DNA from: Spirillospora albida
GTDB lineage: Bacteria > Actinomycetota > Actinomycetes > Streptosporangiales > Streptosporangiaceae
DNA length: 64,000 nt
Assembly (NCBI RefSeq): GCF_000718255.1
Contig: NZ_JOFJ01000023.1
Coordinates: 16,803 to 80,802 of the forward strand
Reading direction: 5' to 3'
A model generated the notes under the pieces. It saw only the letters and a list, made by a program, of their open reading frames with translations, searched no databases and was not told the DNA's origin. The position numbers and the translations under genes are program-made. The stretch's first letter is position 1. Each line of letters starts with the position of its first letter. Positions 26,402-36,216 of this stretch are shown here, in pieces.

Positions 26402-27559
26402 CTACAGGGGAATGCGGTGGGGCACGAAGGAGGACGTGTCGTCGGTGACCAGGCCGGCGGTCTCCCGGATCCCGATCCCGGCCGACTCGTCATGGACGAC
26501 CCACGCGCCGATCACCGGGTGCTGGCCGTCGAACTCGGGCAGCGGGCAGAACTCCTGGAACACGAACCCCTCCGCGCCGTACTTGCCCTCGGTACGCTGC
26601 TCACCGCCGTCCGCGGAGACGAGGCGCATGCTCGCGCCCTCGCGGCCCAGCAGGGGCTTCTGCACGTACGAGGTCAGGTTCGACGGGGTGTTCAGGTACG
26701 TCGGCAGCAGGTTCGGGTGCCCGGGGAACAGCTCCCAGAGGAGGACCAGGAGCGCCTTGTTCGACAGGATCATCTTCCAGATCGGCTCGATCCACGACAT
26801 CGGCGTTCCGGGGATGCTCCGGCCGAACGGCTCCGAGACGATCCACTCCCACGGGTACAGCTTGCAGAGCGTGCGGATCTCCTGCTCGTCCAGGTCCACG
26901 AAACGCCCGCGCTCGGGATTCCAGCCGACGTCCTCCATGGCGATCGCGATCCCGGGGATCCCGGCCTCCTCGGCCGTCTCCTGCATGTAGGCGATCGTCA
27001 TGACCTCCTCGCCGGTCTCGTCGCCGTTGGTCCACGCGAAGTGCGCAGGGCCGGCACCGAGCCGGGGGAGGATCTCCTTCCAGCGGGCGACGAGGCGCTC
27101 GTGGATGGAGTTCCACTGGTCGTCGTCCGGATACACGTCCTGCAGCCAGTACCACTGCACGATCGAGCTCTCGAGCAGGGCGGTGGGGGTGTCGGCGTTG
27201 TACTCCAGCATCTTCGCCGGGCCGGTGCCGTCGTAGCGCAGGTCGAAGCGCCCGTACAGATGCGGGTCCCGGCGGCGCCAGGACTCCTCGATGAGCGGCG
27301 CCACCCAGTCCGGGATGCCGAGGACGTGGTAGCGGCCGGTCGTGACGACGTGCTCCACCACCTCCAGGCACATCCGGTGCAGCTCCTCGACGACCTCCTC
27401 GAGCGCCAGCACCTCGTCCATCTCGAAGACGTAGTGGACGGACTCGTCCCAGTAGGGGCGGGTCAGGTGCTCCGGGTGCGCGGTCCGGTGGAAGGCGAGA
27501 CCGTGCGACTCGACCTTCTCCTCCCAGCCCTTCCGGGGCGTGGAACGGGAACGGCGCAC
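26402..27559 (-). CDS. Glutathionylspermidine-synthase-like ATP-grasp ligase (YjfC/YgiC type)
   Basis: This 385-residue protein corresponds to the C-terminal synthetase half of glutathionylspermidine synthase without the amidase. It is the family of E. coli YgiC and YjfC, predicted to form an amide bond between a peptide carboxylate and an amine using ATP. Conserved family blocks are visible: FDLRYDGTGPAKMLEYNADTP at about 105-125, WYWL..VYP at about 137, EDVGWN at about 208, KLYPWEWI at about 233, NKALLVLLWELFPGHPNLL at about 270, and the C-terminal FVPHRIPL. The substrate is unknown. The neighbouring lipoprotein, whose stop is 3 bases before this start, is the obvious candidate target. Confidence 0.85.
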   Translation of the reverse strand: MRRSRSTPRKGWEEKVESHGLAFHRTAHPEHLTRPYWDESVHYVFEMDEVLALEEVVEELHRMCLEVVEHVVTTGRYHVLGIPDWVAPLIEESWRRRDPHLYGRFDLRYDGTGPAKMLEYNADTPTALLESSIVQWYWLQDVYPDDDQWNSIHERLVARWKEILPRLGAGPAHFAWTNGDETGEEVMTIAYMQETAEEAGIPGIAIAMEDVGWNPERGRFVDLDEQEIRTLCKLYPWEWIVSEPFGRSIPGTPMSWIEPIWKMILSNKALLVLLWELFPGHPNLLPTYLNTPSNLTSYVQKPLLGREGASMRLVSADGGEQRTEGKYGAEGFVFQEFCPLPEFDGQHPVIGAWVVHDESAGIGIRETAGLVTDDTSSFVPHRIPL

Positions 27560-27562
27560 CGG

Positions 27563-27991
27563 CTAGCTCCCGCTCGAGCCGCTGCCGCCGAACCCGCCGC
27601 GCAGCGTGCTCCCGCTGCTCGACTTGATCTTGCCCTTGCCGGGCGCGAACGAGCTGCCGCCGGACACGTACCCGTTGCTGCCGCGCTTCCCGCCGTAGTA
27701 CCAGAAGTACTGTCCGTACGAGGAGTAGCGGCCGACGTCGCTCCGGTTGCAGTTGCTGTCGGGGACGACGCGGTAGCCGCCCGCGGTGGCGCCGGTCACG
27801 GGGGTGGCGAGACGGTCCACGCACCACGCGGTGGTGGACTTCGTACTGCACCCGACCAGGGTCAGCGACAGTGCGCTCACCATCCCGACCTTCACGGCAC
27901 GGGAACTGAGACGCCGGATGGGCTCCTGTGGGGGCAAGGGAACCGTCCTTCGAGACGAGTCGGCGTACGTCCGGACAGAGCCGGACGGCAT
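27563..27991 (-). CDS. Lipoprotein with Gly/Ser tail and RGGFG motif (YgiB/YjfM-like)
   Basis: This protein of 142 residues has a predicted lipoprotein signal late in the chain (ALSLTLVGC, C about 48). A GTG at 27895 would give a more usual signal length (about 16 residues before the Cys), and neither start has a strong ribosome-binding site. The mature part has two Cys (AWCVD, SNCNR), a Tyr-rich stretch (YSSYGQYFWYYGG) and a low-complexity end, STLRGGFGGSGSSGS. The RGGFG motif near the C-terminus is one I recall in E. coli YgiB/YjfM (DUF1190), which are paired with the same ligase family. The protein may be the ligase's substrate; this is inference. Confidence 0.65.
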   Translation of the reverse strand: MPSGSVRTYADSSRRTVPLPPQEPIRRLSSRAVKVGMVSALSLTLVGCSTKSTTAWCVDRLATPVTGATAGGYRVVPDSNCNRSDVGRYSSYGQYFWYYGGKRGSNGYVSGGSSFAPGKGKIKSSSGSTLRGGFGGSGSSGS

Positions 27992-28092
27992 GGTCGAACC
28001 GGCCCCTCGGGGAACGGTTCCGTCATGGGAGCCATAGCCTAGGGGCGCGGGACATGAGACGGAAGCGGGCGGCGTTCCGGTTCCATCACAGG

Positions 28093-28962
28093 TCAGTCGG
28101 GTACCGGCAGGTGCGCGTACAGGTCCATCGCGTCCACGGACGAGGGAAGGTCGCTCACCTGGCCGTCCCCGACCTCCACGACCCGCCACTCGCCGTCCGT
28201 CCTGCGTGCCAGGTCCGTCGTGATGAACCGGCACCCGAGCGCCCGGACGGCCGGGGCCACGCGGTCCAGCTCCGGATCGGTCTCCACGTCGGGGGTGTCC
28301 GGATGCGGCCCCACCAGCGCGGGCTCACCGTCCACCCACCAGACCCGCGCCTCGCCCTCGCCGTCGTACGGCTCGAACTCGCGCACCACGAGACCGCCCG
28401 CGAGGAACTCGTCCCGCAGGGCGACCATCTTGGCCGCGACATCGTGCAGCCGCGCCAGGTTCTTCACGTCCGGGACGAAGCACGCCTCGTCCCATTCGTG
28501 CTTGCACGACTTCACGTAGTCCTTGACCACGGCCGGCCCCGCCCTCAGCGGCCGGACGAGCTCTCCCAGGGCGGTCAGGTCGCCGGGATCCTGGCCCGGC
28601 TCGAGGGGCCGCCACACGCTCGGCGGCGTCAGCCCGGCGAACGTGTCGTGCCAGCCGGGCAGCTCGTGCGCGCGCCGGTAGTCGTCCGGATGGGTCAGCA
28701 GCAGCGTTCCCCGCGCGCGCAGCGCCGCGGCCAGGGCCGCGTACTCGCCGGCCGTCAGCATCCACCCGCGGTACCACGCCGGGCCGAGGTCCCACGGGAC
28801 CGCGCGGACGGCGCCGTCCGCGTCCCCGCGCCGCAGCGCCTCGTGGTCGATCAGGGCGAGCTCGCCGTAGTGGTCGCGCACGGCGGCCGCCTCGCGCGCG
28901 AAGTGCGGGTCAACGCGCCGGGGGTGGATCGGATCGACGCAGAAAAGGACGGTCAGCGTCAT
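28093..28962 (-). CDS. ATP-grasp domain protein (DUF4343)
   Basis: This 289-residue protein is of the DUF4343/ATP-grasp_3-like type. The likely nucleotide-binding part is residues 135-280, with VVKDYVKSCKHEWDEACF, VVREFEPYDGEGEARVWWVDGEPAL and ITTDLARRTDGEWRVVEVGDGQ. The two Glu/Asp-rich strands would hold Mg-ATP. The first 130 residues are a less conserved alpha/beta domain. GGAGGGG precedes the ATG. It is the first gene of the leftward set that continues with the lipoprotein, the YjfC-like ligase and DUF350, although 100 bp separates it from the lipoprotein. The substrate is unknown. Confidence 0.78.
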   Translation of the reverse strand: MTLTVLFCVDPIHPRRVDPHFAREAAAVRDHYGELALIDHEALRRGDADGAVRAVPWDLGPAWYRGWMLTAGEYAALAAALRARGTLLLTHPDDYRRAHELPGWHDTFAGLTPPSVWRPLEPGQDPGDLTALGELVRPLRAGPAVVKDYVKSCKHEWDEACFVPDVKNLARLHDVAAKMVALRDEFLAGGLVVREFEPYDGEGEARVWWVDGEPALVGPHPDTPDVETDPELDRVAPAVRALGCRFITTDLARRTDGEWRVVEVGDGQVSDLPSSVDAMDLYAHLPVPD

Positions 28963-29055
28963 GATGGAGCCCCTCCGTGGACGGCGCCAGCGTACGGGGT
29001 TCCGCCCCCGCGACGCACGGAGAATCCGAGCCGAATCGCATCACACCGCGATGAT

Positions 29056-29076
29056 CGAACTTATGTTCGGTAGGCT
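29056..29076 (+). promoter_or_regulatory. LexA (SOS) box and -10 of recA
   Basis: CGAAC-TTAT-GTTCG at 29056-29069 is a perfect actinobacterial/Bacillus-type SOS box. TAGGCT at 29071-29076 is a TANNNT -10 element immediately after it, so bound LexA would cover the promoter. The recA ATG is 128 bases further on. Confidence 0.88.
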
Positions 29077-29203
29077 GTTCCCGGCGCGCGGCGCCGCCCG
29101 CGGTCGCGCCGGGTCCCGGAAAATGTCGGTGGCCCGCCGTAGCGTCGCCCCGACACAGCAGGCAGCGGCCGAGAGCCGACAGTCACGACGAGAAGGACAT
29201 CTC

Positions 29204-30334
<1,131 letters not shown>

Positions 30335-30416
30335 CACCCGCCCGGTCCGCCGAACGCGCCCTGTGCCGGTGGCCGGCGGTGTTCGGGCATCCGTGTGCAC
30401 GTCGGTGGGGAGGGGC

Positions 30417-30965
30417 ATGAGCCGGGCGGCGAGTGAACGGGGCGAGGAGGAGGGCGGGGGGTCTCCGGAGGGCCGCGCCCGCGAGATCTGCCTGCGGATG
30501 CTGGCGGCGGCGCCGCGCACGCGCGCCCAGCTCGCCGACGCGCTGCGGCGCAAGGGCGTGGCCGACGACGTGGCCGAGGGCGTCCTCGGCCGGTTCGGCG
30601 AGGTCGGCCTCATCGACGACGAGGCGTTCGCGCAGGCGTGGGTGCGGTCGCGCCACACCGGCCGGGGGCTGGCCAGGAGGGCCCTCGCGGCGGAGCTCCG
30701 GCGCCGGGGCGTCGCCGACGAGACCGTCAGCGACGCGGTCGAGACGCTCGCCCCCGAGGACGAGGAGCGCACCGCGCGCGCCCTCGTCGCGCGCCGGCTC
30801 GCCGGGACGCGGCGGGCCGAGCCCGCCGCGCGGATGCGGCGGCTGGTCGGCATGCTCGCCCGCAAGGGCTACCCGCCGGGCCTCGCCTACCGGGTCGTGA
30901 AAGAGGCGCTGGAAGAGGAGGGGGCCGACCCCGGGCTCCTTCCGGACGACCAGCCGTTCGACTGA
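30417..30965 (+). CDS. recX: Regulatory protein RecX
   Basis: This 182-residue modulator inhibits RecA filament extension. The three tandem three-helix repeats of the family are recognisable: CLRMLAAAPRTRAQLADALRRKG (region about 24-46), then GLIDDEAFAQAWVRSR, RRALAAELRRRGV, and finally MLARKGYPPGLAYRVV. An acidic low-complexity N-terminus precedes them. GGGGAGGGG lies just before the ATG. It follows recA in the standard order and is probably cotranscribed by read-through. Confidence 0.93.
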   Translation: MSRAASERGEEEGGGSPEGRAREICLRMLAAAPRTRAQLADALRRKGVADDVAEGVLGRFGEVGLIDDEAFAQAWVRSRHTGRGLARRALAAELRRRGVADETVSDAVETLAPEDEERTARALVARRLAGTRRAEPAARMRRLVGMLARKGYPPGLAYRVVKEALEEEGADPGLLPDDQPFD

Positions 30966-31397
30966 GGCCGCGAGCGGTCCCCGGGCGCGACACGCCGGGG
31001 AGGAGAGCCCTGTCCTGACCGCGGCTTGACCCCGCGAGTCACGGGTGCGCAGGTGGCCGGGGGTACCGGCGGCCGGAGACCGGTCAGCGGCGCTCGTGCG
31101 GCCGTTCGGCCGGTCCGGAATGCGGGTCGTTTGCTTGCTCATTACCTGCGGGCCGCTTACCGTTACGGCAGTGAGGAGTTACTCCGCGTCTCGCGGATCG
31201 CTATACGGTTCAGCACGTTCGAGCAGCTGAGAGGCATAGAGGACACGTTCATCGGCCGGTTTCGGCCGTTCCCTCCGGGACGCGCGCACGCGGCCCGGTG
31301 ATGTCGTGTCCCCGGCGCCGTCCGCCGGGAACGGGTGAATCCTCGCGGGACAGGGTCCGACTCCCGGTGGGACCCGTGGCGCGGAAGGATCTGCCTC
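30966..31397. other. 432-bp gap between recX and rny
   Basis: I find no supportable gene. The part at about 31125-31225 is less GC-rich and looks regulatory. It contains the palindrome GGAGT-T-ACTCC at 31175-31185 and TATACG at about 31203. Short frames across it have random-looking products. Confidence 0.45.
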
Positions 31398-32969
31398 ATG
31401 GAGAGCGTCCTGCTGGGTGCAGCGGTGCTGGTGACCCTGGTCGCTCTCGTCCTCGTCCTCCTGCGGCGGCCGGGCACGTCCGGGAGAGCCGCGGCGGAGA
31501 TGGCGCGCGCGCAGAGCGAGGCCGACGAGATCCGGTCGGCGGCGGCGCGGGACGCGCAGAGCGCCCTGGAGAAGGCCGAACGGCAGGCGGCGGAGATCGT
31601 GTCCGCGGCGCGGGCGGAGCTGGAGGAGGAGGGCCGCTCCCTCCGCGAGGACGCCCGGGTGCTCCGGGACGACCTGGAGCGGCGGGAAAAGCGCCTCGCC
31701 GAGCGGGAGCGGCGGCTGGACGGCGAGGTCCGGCGCCTGGAGGAGTGGTCGGACCGGCTCGCGGAGAGCGGCCGGGCCCAGGAGGAGCGCGAGCGGGAGC
31801 TGGCGGCCGTCGAGGACGACCGGCGCCGCGTCCTGGAGCGGGCGGCGGGACTCACCGCCGCCCAGGCCAAGGCGGAGCTGGTCGCGGCGATCGAGAACCA
31901 GGCCAAGCGCGAGGCCGTTCCGATCACCCGGGAGATCGAGAACGCGGCGCGCGCGGAGGGCGACAAGCGCGCCCGCAAGATCGTGACGCTCGCGATCCAG
32001 CGGGTGGCGAGCGAGCAGACCGCCGAGTCGGTGGTGTCGGTGCTCCATCTGCCGAGTGACGAGATGAAGGGCCGCATCATCGGGCGGGAGGGGCGCAACA
32101 TCCGGTCGTTCGAGACGACGACCGGTGTGAACCTCATCATCGACGACACGCCCGAGGCGGTCCTGCTGAGCTGCTTCGATCCGGTGCGGCGCGAGGTGGG
32201 CCGCCTGACGCTGGAGAAGCTCGTCCAGGACGGGCGCATCCATCCGCAGCGCATCGAGGAGATCTACGAGCGCAGCAAGGCGGACGTGGAGCTGCTCTGC
32301 GTGCGTGCGGGGGAGGACGCGCTCGTCGAGGTCGGCATCGGCGACATGCACCCGGAGCTCATCGCGCTCCTGGGGCGGCTGCGCTACCGGACGTCCTACG
32401 GGCAGAACGTCCTGAAGCACCTGATCGAGTCCGCGCACATCGCGGGCGTCATGGCGAGCGAGCTGCGGCTCCCGATGGAGGTCGCGAAGCGCTGCACGCT
32501 CCTGCACGACATCGGCAAGGCGCTCACGCACGAGGTGGAGGGCAGCCACGCCCTGATCGGCGCGGAGATCGCCCGCCGGTACGGCGAGCACGAGGACGTG
32601 GTCCACGCGATCGAGGCTCACCACAACGAGGTCGAGGTCCGGACGGTGGAGGCCGTCCTCACGCAGGCGGCCGACGCGATCAGCGGCAGCCGCCCGGGGG
32701 CGCGCCGCGAGTCGCTGGAGGCGTACGTGAAGCGGCTGGAGCGGCTGGAGGAGATCGCCCGGGACAGGCACGAGGGCGTCGAGAAGGTCTTCGCGATGCA
32801 GGCCGGCCGGGAGATCCGGGTGATGGTGAAGCCGGACGCCGTCGACGACATCCAGGCCCAGGTCATCGCGCGCGACATCGCGAAGCAGGTCGAGGACGAG
32901 CTGACCTATCCGGGCCAGATCCGCGTCACGGTGGTCCGCGAATCGCGCGCGATCGAGTTCGCCCGCTGA
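31398..32969 (+). CDS. rny: Ribonuclease Y
   Basis: This membrane-anchored endoribonuclease of 523 residues begins mRNA decay. Residues 3-22 are a single hydrophobic anchor. A long Glu/Arg/Ala coiled coil runs from about 30 to 165. The KH RNA-binding domain has GRIIGREGRNIR at about 225-236. The HD catalytic domain has H370-D371 in LLHDIGKAL and further metal ligands in AHHNEVE. The protein ends with PGQIRVTVVRESRAIEFAR, a characteristic terminus. GGAAGGA lies 8-9 bases before the ATG. The presence of both RNase J and RNase Y near each other is notable. Confidence is high. Confidence 0.93.
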   Translation: MESVLLGAAVLVTLVALVLVLLRRPGTSGRAAAEMARAQSEADEIRSAAARDAQSALEKAERQAAEIVSAARAELEEEGRSLREDARVLRDDLERREKRLAERERRLDGEVRRLEEWSDRLAESGRAQEERERELAAVEDDRRRVLERAAGLTAAQAKAELVAAIENQAKREAVPITREIENAARAEGDKRARKIVTLAIQRVASEQTAESVVSVLHLPSDEMKGRIIGREGRNIRSFETTTGVNLIIDDTPEAVLLSCFDPVRREVGRLTLEKLVQDGRIHPQRIEEIYERSKADVELLCVRAGEDALVEVGIGDMHPELIALLGRLRYRTSYGQNVLKHLIESAHIAGVMASELRLPMEVAKRCTLLHDIGKALTHEVEGSHALIGAEIARRYGEHEDVVHAIEAHHNEVEVRTVEAVLTQAADAISGSRPGARRESLEAYVKRLERLEEIARDRHEGVEKVFAMQAGREIRVMVKPDAVDDIQAQVIARDIAKQVEDELTYPGQIRVTVVRESRAIEFAR

Positions 32970-32999
32970 ACCCGGTGCGACGGCAGAGAGGGACGGGCA

Positions 33000-33041
33000 C
33001 CCGTCCGCCGTGCGGGGGTCGCCCCGGCGGAGGCGGACGGG
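33000..33041. terminator. Hairpin between rny and the convergent S9 peptidase
   Basis: CCCGTCCGCC at 33000-33009 pairs perfectly with GGCGGACGGG at 33032-33041, and an inner GGGG/CCCC pairing shortens the loop. It can serve both converging transcripts. Confidence 0.7.
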
Positions 33042-33048
33042 CGGCGCG

Positions 33049-35052
33049 TCAGCCGGTCCTGAGCTCTATCGGGGCCACGCCGCGGGGTTCGAACCCCAGG
33101 GTCTGCCCGTAGAACGCCAGTTCCGCCTCGAGGCAGGCGACGACGGTGTCGGCGCGGCGGAACCCGTGGGACTCGCCCTCGAACGTGAGGTGCGCGTACG
33201 GGGTCTTCTCGGCGGCGAGGGCCATCGCGAACCGCTCCGACTGGTCGGGCGGCACCACGGGGTCGTCCATGCCCTGAAGGAGCAGGACCGGGCACGCGGT
33301 CCGGTCCGCGCGGGTGAGCGGTGAGCGCTCCTCGTAGGCGCGTTCGAAGCCGGGCAGGGGGCCGATGAGGCCGAACAGGTAGTGCGACTCGAAGTCGTGG
33401 GTGGCCTCGGCGAGGCTCTGCAGGTCGCTGATGCCGAAGTAGGACGTGGCGGCCTTGAAGACGTCGCTGCGGGTGACGGCGGCGAGCGTCGTCCAGCCGC
33501 CGGCGGAGCCGCCCCGGACGGCCAGCCGGGCGGGGTCGGCGATGCCGCCGTCCACGAGGGCCTGCGCGGCGGCGACGACGTCCTCGACGTCGACGACGCC
33601 CCACTGGCGGCGGAGCCGTTCCCGGTAGGCGCGGCCGTGGCCGGTGGAGCCGCCGTAGTCGACGTCGATGACGCCGATGCCGCGGCTGGTGAAGTACGCG
33701 CGCTCCAGGTCGAGCGCCGTCGTGACGTGGCTGGTCGGGCCGCCGTGGACGAACACCACGTACGGCGGCAGCTCGCCTTCGGGGGCGGCGGCCTCCGGGT
33801 TGGCGGGCGGGAACACGTAGGCGTGGACGGGGCGCCCGAACGGCCCTTCGAGACGTTCCGCGCGGGGCTCGGGCAGGTAGGCGGAGTCCGGCACGTCGGG
33901 CAGTTCGCGGCGCAGGCCCTCGACGCGCCCGGTGGCGGTGTCGACCCGGACGACGGACGGAGGGACGCCGGGACCGCCGCCGATGCCGACGATGGTCGTG
34001 CCGTCGGCGGACAGCTGCGGCAGCCAGCTGCCGTAGGGCACCTCGAGGTGGACGAGGTCGAGCGTGTCCGGGTCGTAGACGCCGAGCCGGAGGTCGCCCT
34101 CACCGTGCAGGACGGCGAGCCGCCCGTCGCCCAGCCGCGCGTACGGCATCCCGCCGAGCTCCCAGAGGGGGCCGGTGAACTCCTCCTCCGCCGGGTAGAG
34201 CGCCTGCGGGGACTCGCCGTGCAGGCCCACCTGGTAGATGTTCCACCAGCCGGGCCAGTCGGAGATGACGTAGAGGGACTCGTCGTCGCGCCAGAGGGGG
34301 GCGAGGGCCGATTCGGTGAGCCCGCCCTTGACGGTGCGGGGCGCGACGGTCCCGCCGTCCTCGAGCGCGGCGACCCGGACCTCGGTGCCGTCCCACGGCA
34401 TGCGGGGGTGGCTCCATTGCACCCAGGCCAGGTGGCTGCCGCTGGGGGAGGGGGCCGGGTTCGCGTAGAAGTGCGCGCCGGAGACGAGCTCGCGGATCCT
34501 CCTCGCGTCGTCGGCGGCGCTGCCGTCCAGGGGGACGGCGACGATGGCGCGCCGGATGCCGCCCGGGGTCCCTCCGGTGCCGTCCTCGCCCGCGGGGGTC
34601 GGGGCGATGTGGCCCTCGCACACGCACCAGATCTCGGTGCCGTCGGGCGAGAGGACGTAGTCGGCGTACCGCAGCCCGGCGGGGATGGCGGGCTCGGGGG
34701 TCAGCGGCCGCGGCTTCGGGTCGTTCTCGTCGAGCCGGTGGAGCCGCTGGTCCTCGTAGTTGGAGAACACGATCGCGCGCCCCTCCGGGGTGCTGATCGG
34801 CAGGTAGGACCGTCCGCCGTACTCGTGGACGCGGGTGCGCGCGTCCCAGGGGGCCTGCAACAGCTCGGTGCGGTGACCGCCCTTGAGATGGATGACCGTC
34901 GTTCTCCCGCCCTCCTCGGGCCGGGTCTCCTGCCACCAGACGTCATCGCCGGCGACGGTGGGGAATCCGAGGCGCAGCCGGGCGCGGGCGACGTCGGCGG
35001 CGGAGATGGGGGAAGGCCAGGAGCCGTAGGGGAGGGTCGCACGAGCGGTCAT
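33049..35052 (-). CDS. S9-family peptidase (dipeptidyl aminopeptidase/acylaminoacyl peptidase type)
   Basis: This 667-residue protein has an N-terminal beta-propeller (about 30-400, with repeated W/Y-rich blade ends) and a C-terminal alpha/beta-hydrolase. The nucleophile is S516 in GGSAGGW, the acid is D596 or D597 in GMDDPVVPP, and H629 lies in GESHGF. It has no signal peptide, so it is probably cytoplasmic and trims peptides. The ATG at 35052 is used. In-frame ATGs at 35070 and 35091 cannot be excluded, as none has a clear ribosome-binding site. It is a single gene between rny and the glutamate transporter. Confidence 0.88.
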   Translation of the reverse strand: MTARATLPYGSWPSPISAADVARARLRLGFPTVAGDDVWWQETRPEEGGRTTVIHLKGGHRTELLQAPWDARTRVHEYGGRSYLPISTPEGRAIVFSNYEDQRLHRLDENDPKPRPLTPEPAIPAGLRYADYVLSPDGTEIWCVCEGHIAPTPAGEDGTGGTPGGIRRAIVAVPLDGSAADDARRIRELVSGAHFYANPAPSPSGSHLAWVQWSHPRMPWDGTEVRVAALEDGGTVAPRTVKGGLTESALAPLWRDDESLYVISDWPGWWNIYQVGLHGESPQALYPAEEEFTGPLWELGGMPYARLGDGRLAVLHGEGDLRLGVYDPDTLDLVHLEVPYGSWLPQLSADGTTIVGIGGGPGVPPSVVRVDTATGRVEGLRRELPDVPDSAYLPEPRAERLEGPFGRPVHAYVFPPANPEAAAPEGELPPYVVFVHGGPTSHVTTALDLERAYFTSRGIGVIDVDYGGSTGHGRAYRERLRRQWGVVDVEDVVAAAQALVDGGIADPARLAVRGGSAGGWTTLAAVTRSDVFKAATSYFGISDLQSLAEATHDFESHYLFGLIGPLPGFERAYEERSPLTRADRTACPVLLLQGMDDPVVPPDQSERFAMALAAEKTPYAHLTFEGESHGFRRADTVVACLEAELAFYGQTLGFEPRGVAPIELRTG

Positions 35053-35167
35053 AGCGGAATCGTCCCGCATACGGGGATGTGTTGGGGCCATGACGGGCCG
35101 TTTGCCGTCGGAAAGATACAAGCCGGTCACCGGTGACCATGCGGATCCGCCCTCGTCCCCGGATGAG

Positions 35168-35201
35168 CGAGGGCGCCGCCGGTTCTCCGGCGGCGCCCTC
35201 G
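35168..35201. terminator. 15-bp perfect hairpin terminating gluABCD
   Basis: CGAGGGCGCCGCCGG (35168-35182) pairs exactly with 35187-35201 around a TTCT tetraloop. It begins 20 bases after the gluD stop in the direction of transcription. Confidence 0.85.
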
Positions 35202-35220
35202 GACGAAGACGGCCGAACCG

Positions 35221-36216
35221 TCAGGCCTGACCGGGCGCGGTGCCCGTGGCGGACATGCCCGGCGCGGGCGGAGCGCCCGTCCCGGTGCCCATCGTCTTGC
35301 CGGACGTCCTGCGGCTCCGGCGGCTGCGCGCCTCCAGCGCGGTCGCCACCCGGCTCAGCGCCATGTTGAGGGCGATGTAGATGATCGCGACGACGATGCC
35401 CGCCTGCAACTTGTTGTTGTGGTAGTTGGCGGGGATCTGGTTGAACCCTGCGGACAGGAGTTCGGGGTAGGCGATGATGAACCCGAGTGCGGTGTCCTTC
35501 AGCAGGACGACGAGCTGGCTCACGATCGCCGGCATCATCACCGTGATCGCCTGGGGCAGCAGAACGAGGCGCATCACGCCGTTCTTGCGCAGGCCGATGG
35601 AGTAGGCGGCCTCCGACTGCCCCTTGGGGATCGACTGGACGCCCGCGCGCACCACCTCGGCCAGCACCGAGCCGTTGTACATCACCAGGCCGAAGACGAC
35701 GGCGGCGAACGCCGACACGGTGACGGTGCCGGCGTTGATCTCGACACCGAACACGAAGAGGACGTTCTCCACCACGACGCGCTGCAGCGTGCCGAACTGC
35801 GAGTCGGCGATGGACGGGCTGATCTTGTTCGGGATGAAGAACGCCAGGAAGATCAGGATCAGCAGCGGGATCGCGCGGAAGAACTCCACGACGACACCGG
35901 CGGGGACCCTGATCCACCAGTGGTCCGACAACCGGGCCAGGCCGAACACGACGCCGAACGCGAGCGCCAGCACCGACGCGACGGCGGCGGCCTTCAGCGT
36001 GTTCCAGAGCGCTGGGAGAATCAGGCCTTCCCAGACCTCCCATTTCAGGAACGGGCTCCACAGTTCGCCTTCGAACTGGTCCCTGTCGGCGAGGCGCCAG
36101 ACGAACGCCGCGAGCAGGCCGGCGAACACGATCAGCGCGGCGACGGTCATCGCCCGGTGGCGTGCGCGCGCCTTCGGCCCGGGGGCGTCGAAGAGGACGG
36201 TTGCTTCCTTGCTCAT
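35221..36216 (-). CDS. gluD: Glutamate ABC transporter permease GluD
   Basis: This 331-residue permease of the polar amino-acid importer type (HisM/GlnP fold) has about five to six hydrophobic segments between 25 and 290. The EAA loop is at about 210-230 (GQSEAAYSIGLRKNGVMRLVLLP). A Gly/Pro/Ala-rich cytoplasmic tail follows. The ATG overlaps the gluC stop (ATGA). It is the last gene of gluABCD, as in Corynebacterium and Streptomyces, and forms the channel together with GluC. Confidence 0.9.
   Translation of the reverse strand: MSKEATVLFDAPGPKARARHRAMTVAALIVFAGLLAAFVWRLADRDQFEGELWSPFLKWEVWEGLILPALWNTLKAAAVASVLALAFGVVFGLARLSDHWWIRVPAGVVVEFFRAIPLLILIFLAFFIPNKISPSIADSQFGTLQRVVVENVLFVFGVEINAGTVTVSAFAAVVFGLVMYNGSVLAEVVRAGVQSIPKGQSEAAYSIGLRKNGVMRLVLLPQAITVMMPAIVSQLVVLLKDTALGFIIAYPELLSAGFNQIPANYHNNKLQAGIVVAIIYIALNMALSRVATALEARSRRSRRTSGKTMGTGTGAPPAPGMSATGTAPGQA

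Noticed and set aside
31026..31301. Frame of 91 codons between recX and rny
   Set aside because: No ribosome-binding site, product without recognisable pattern, and third positions not biased to G/C.
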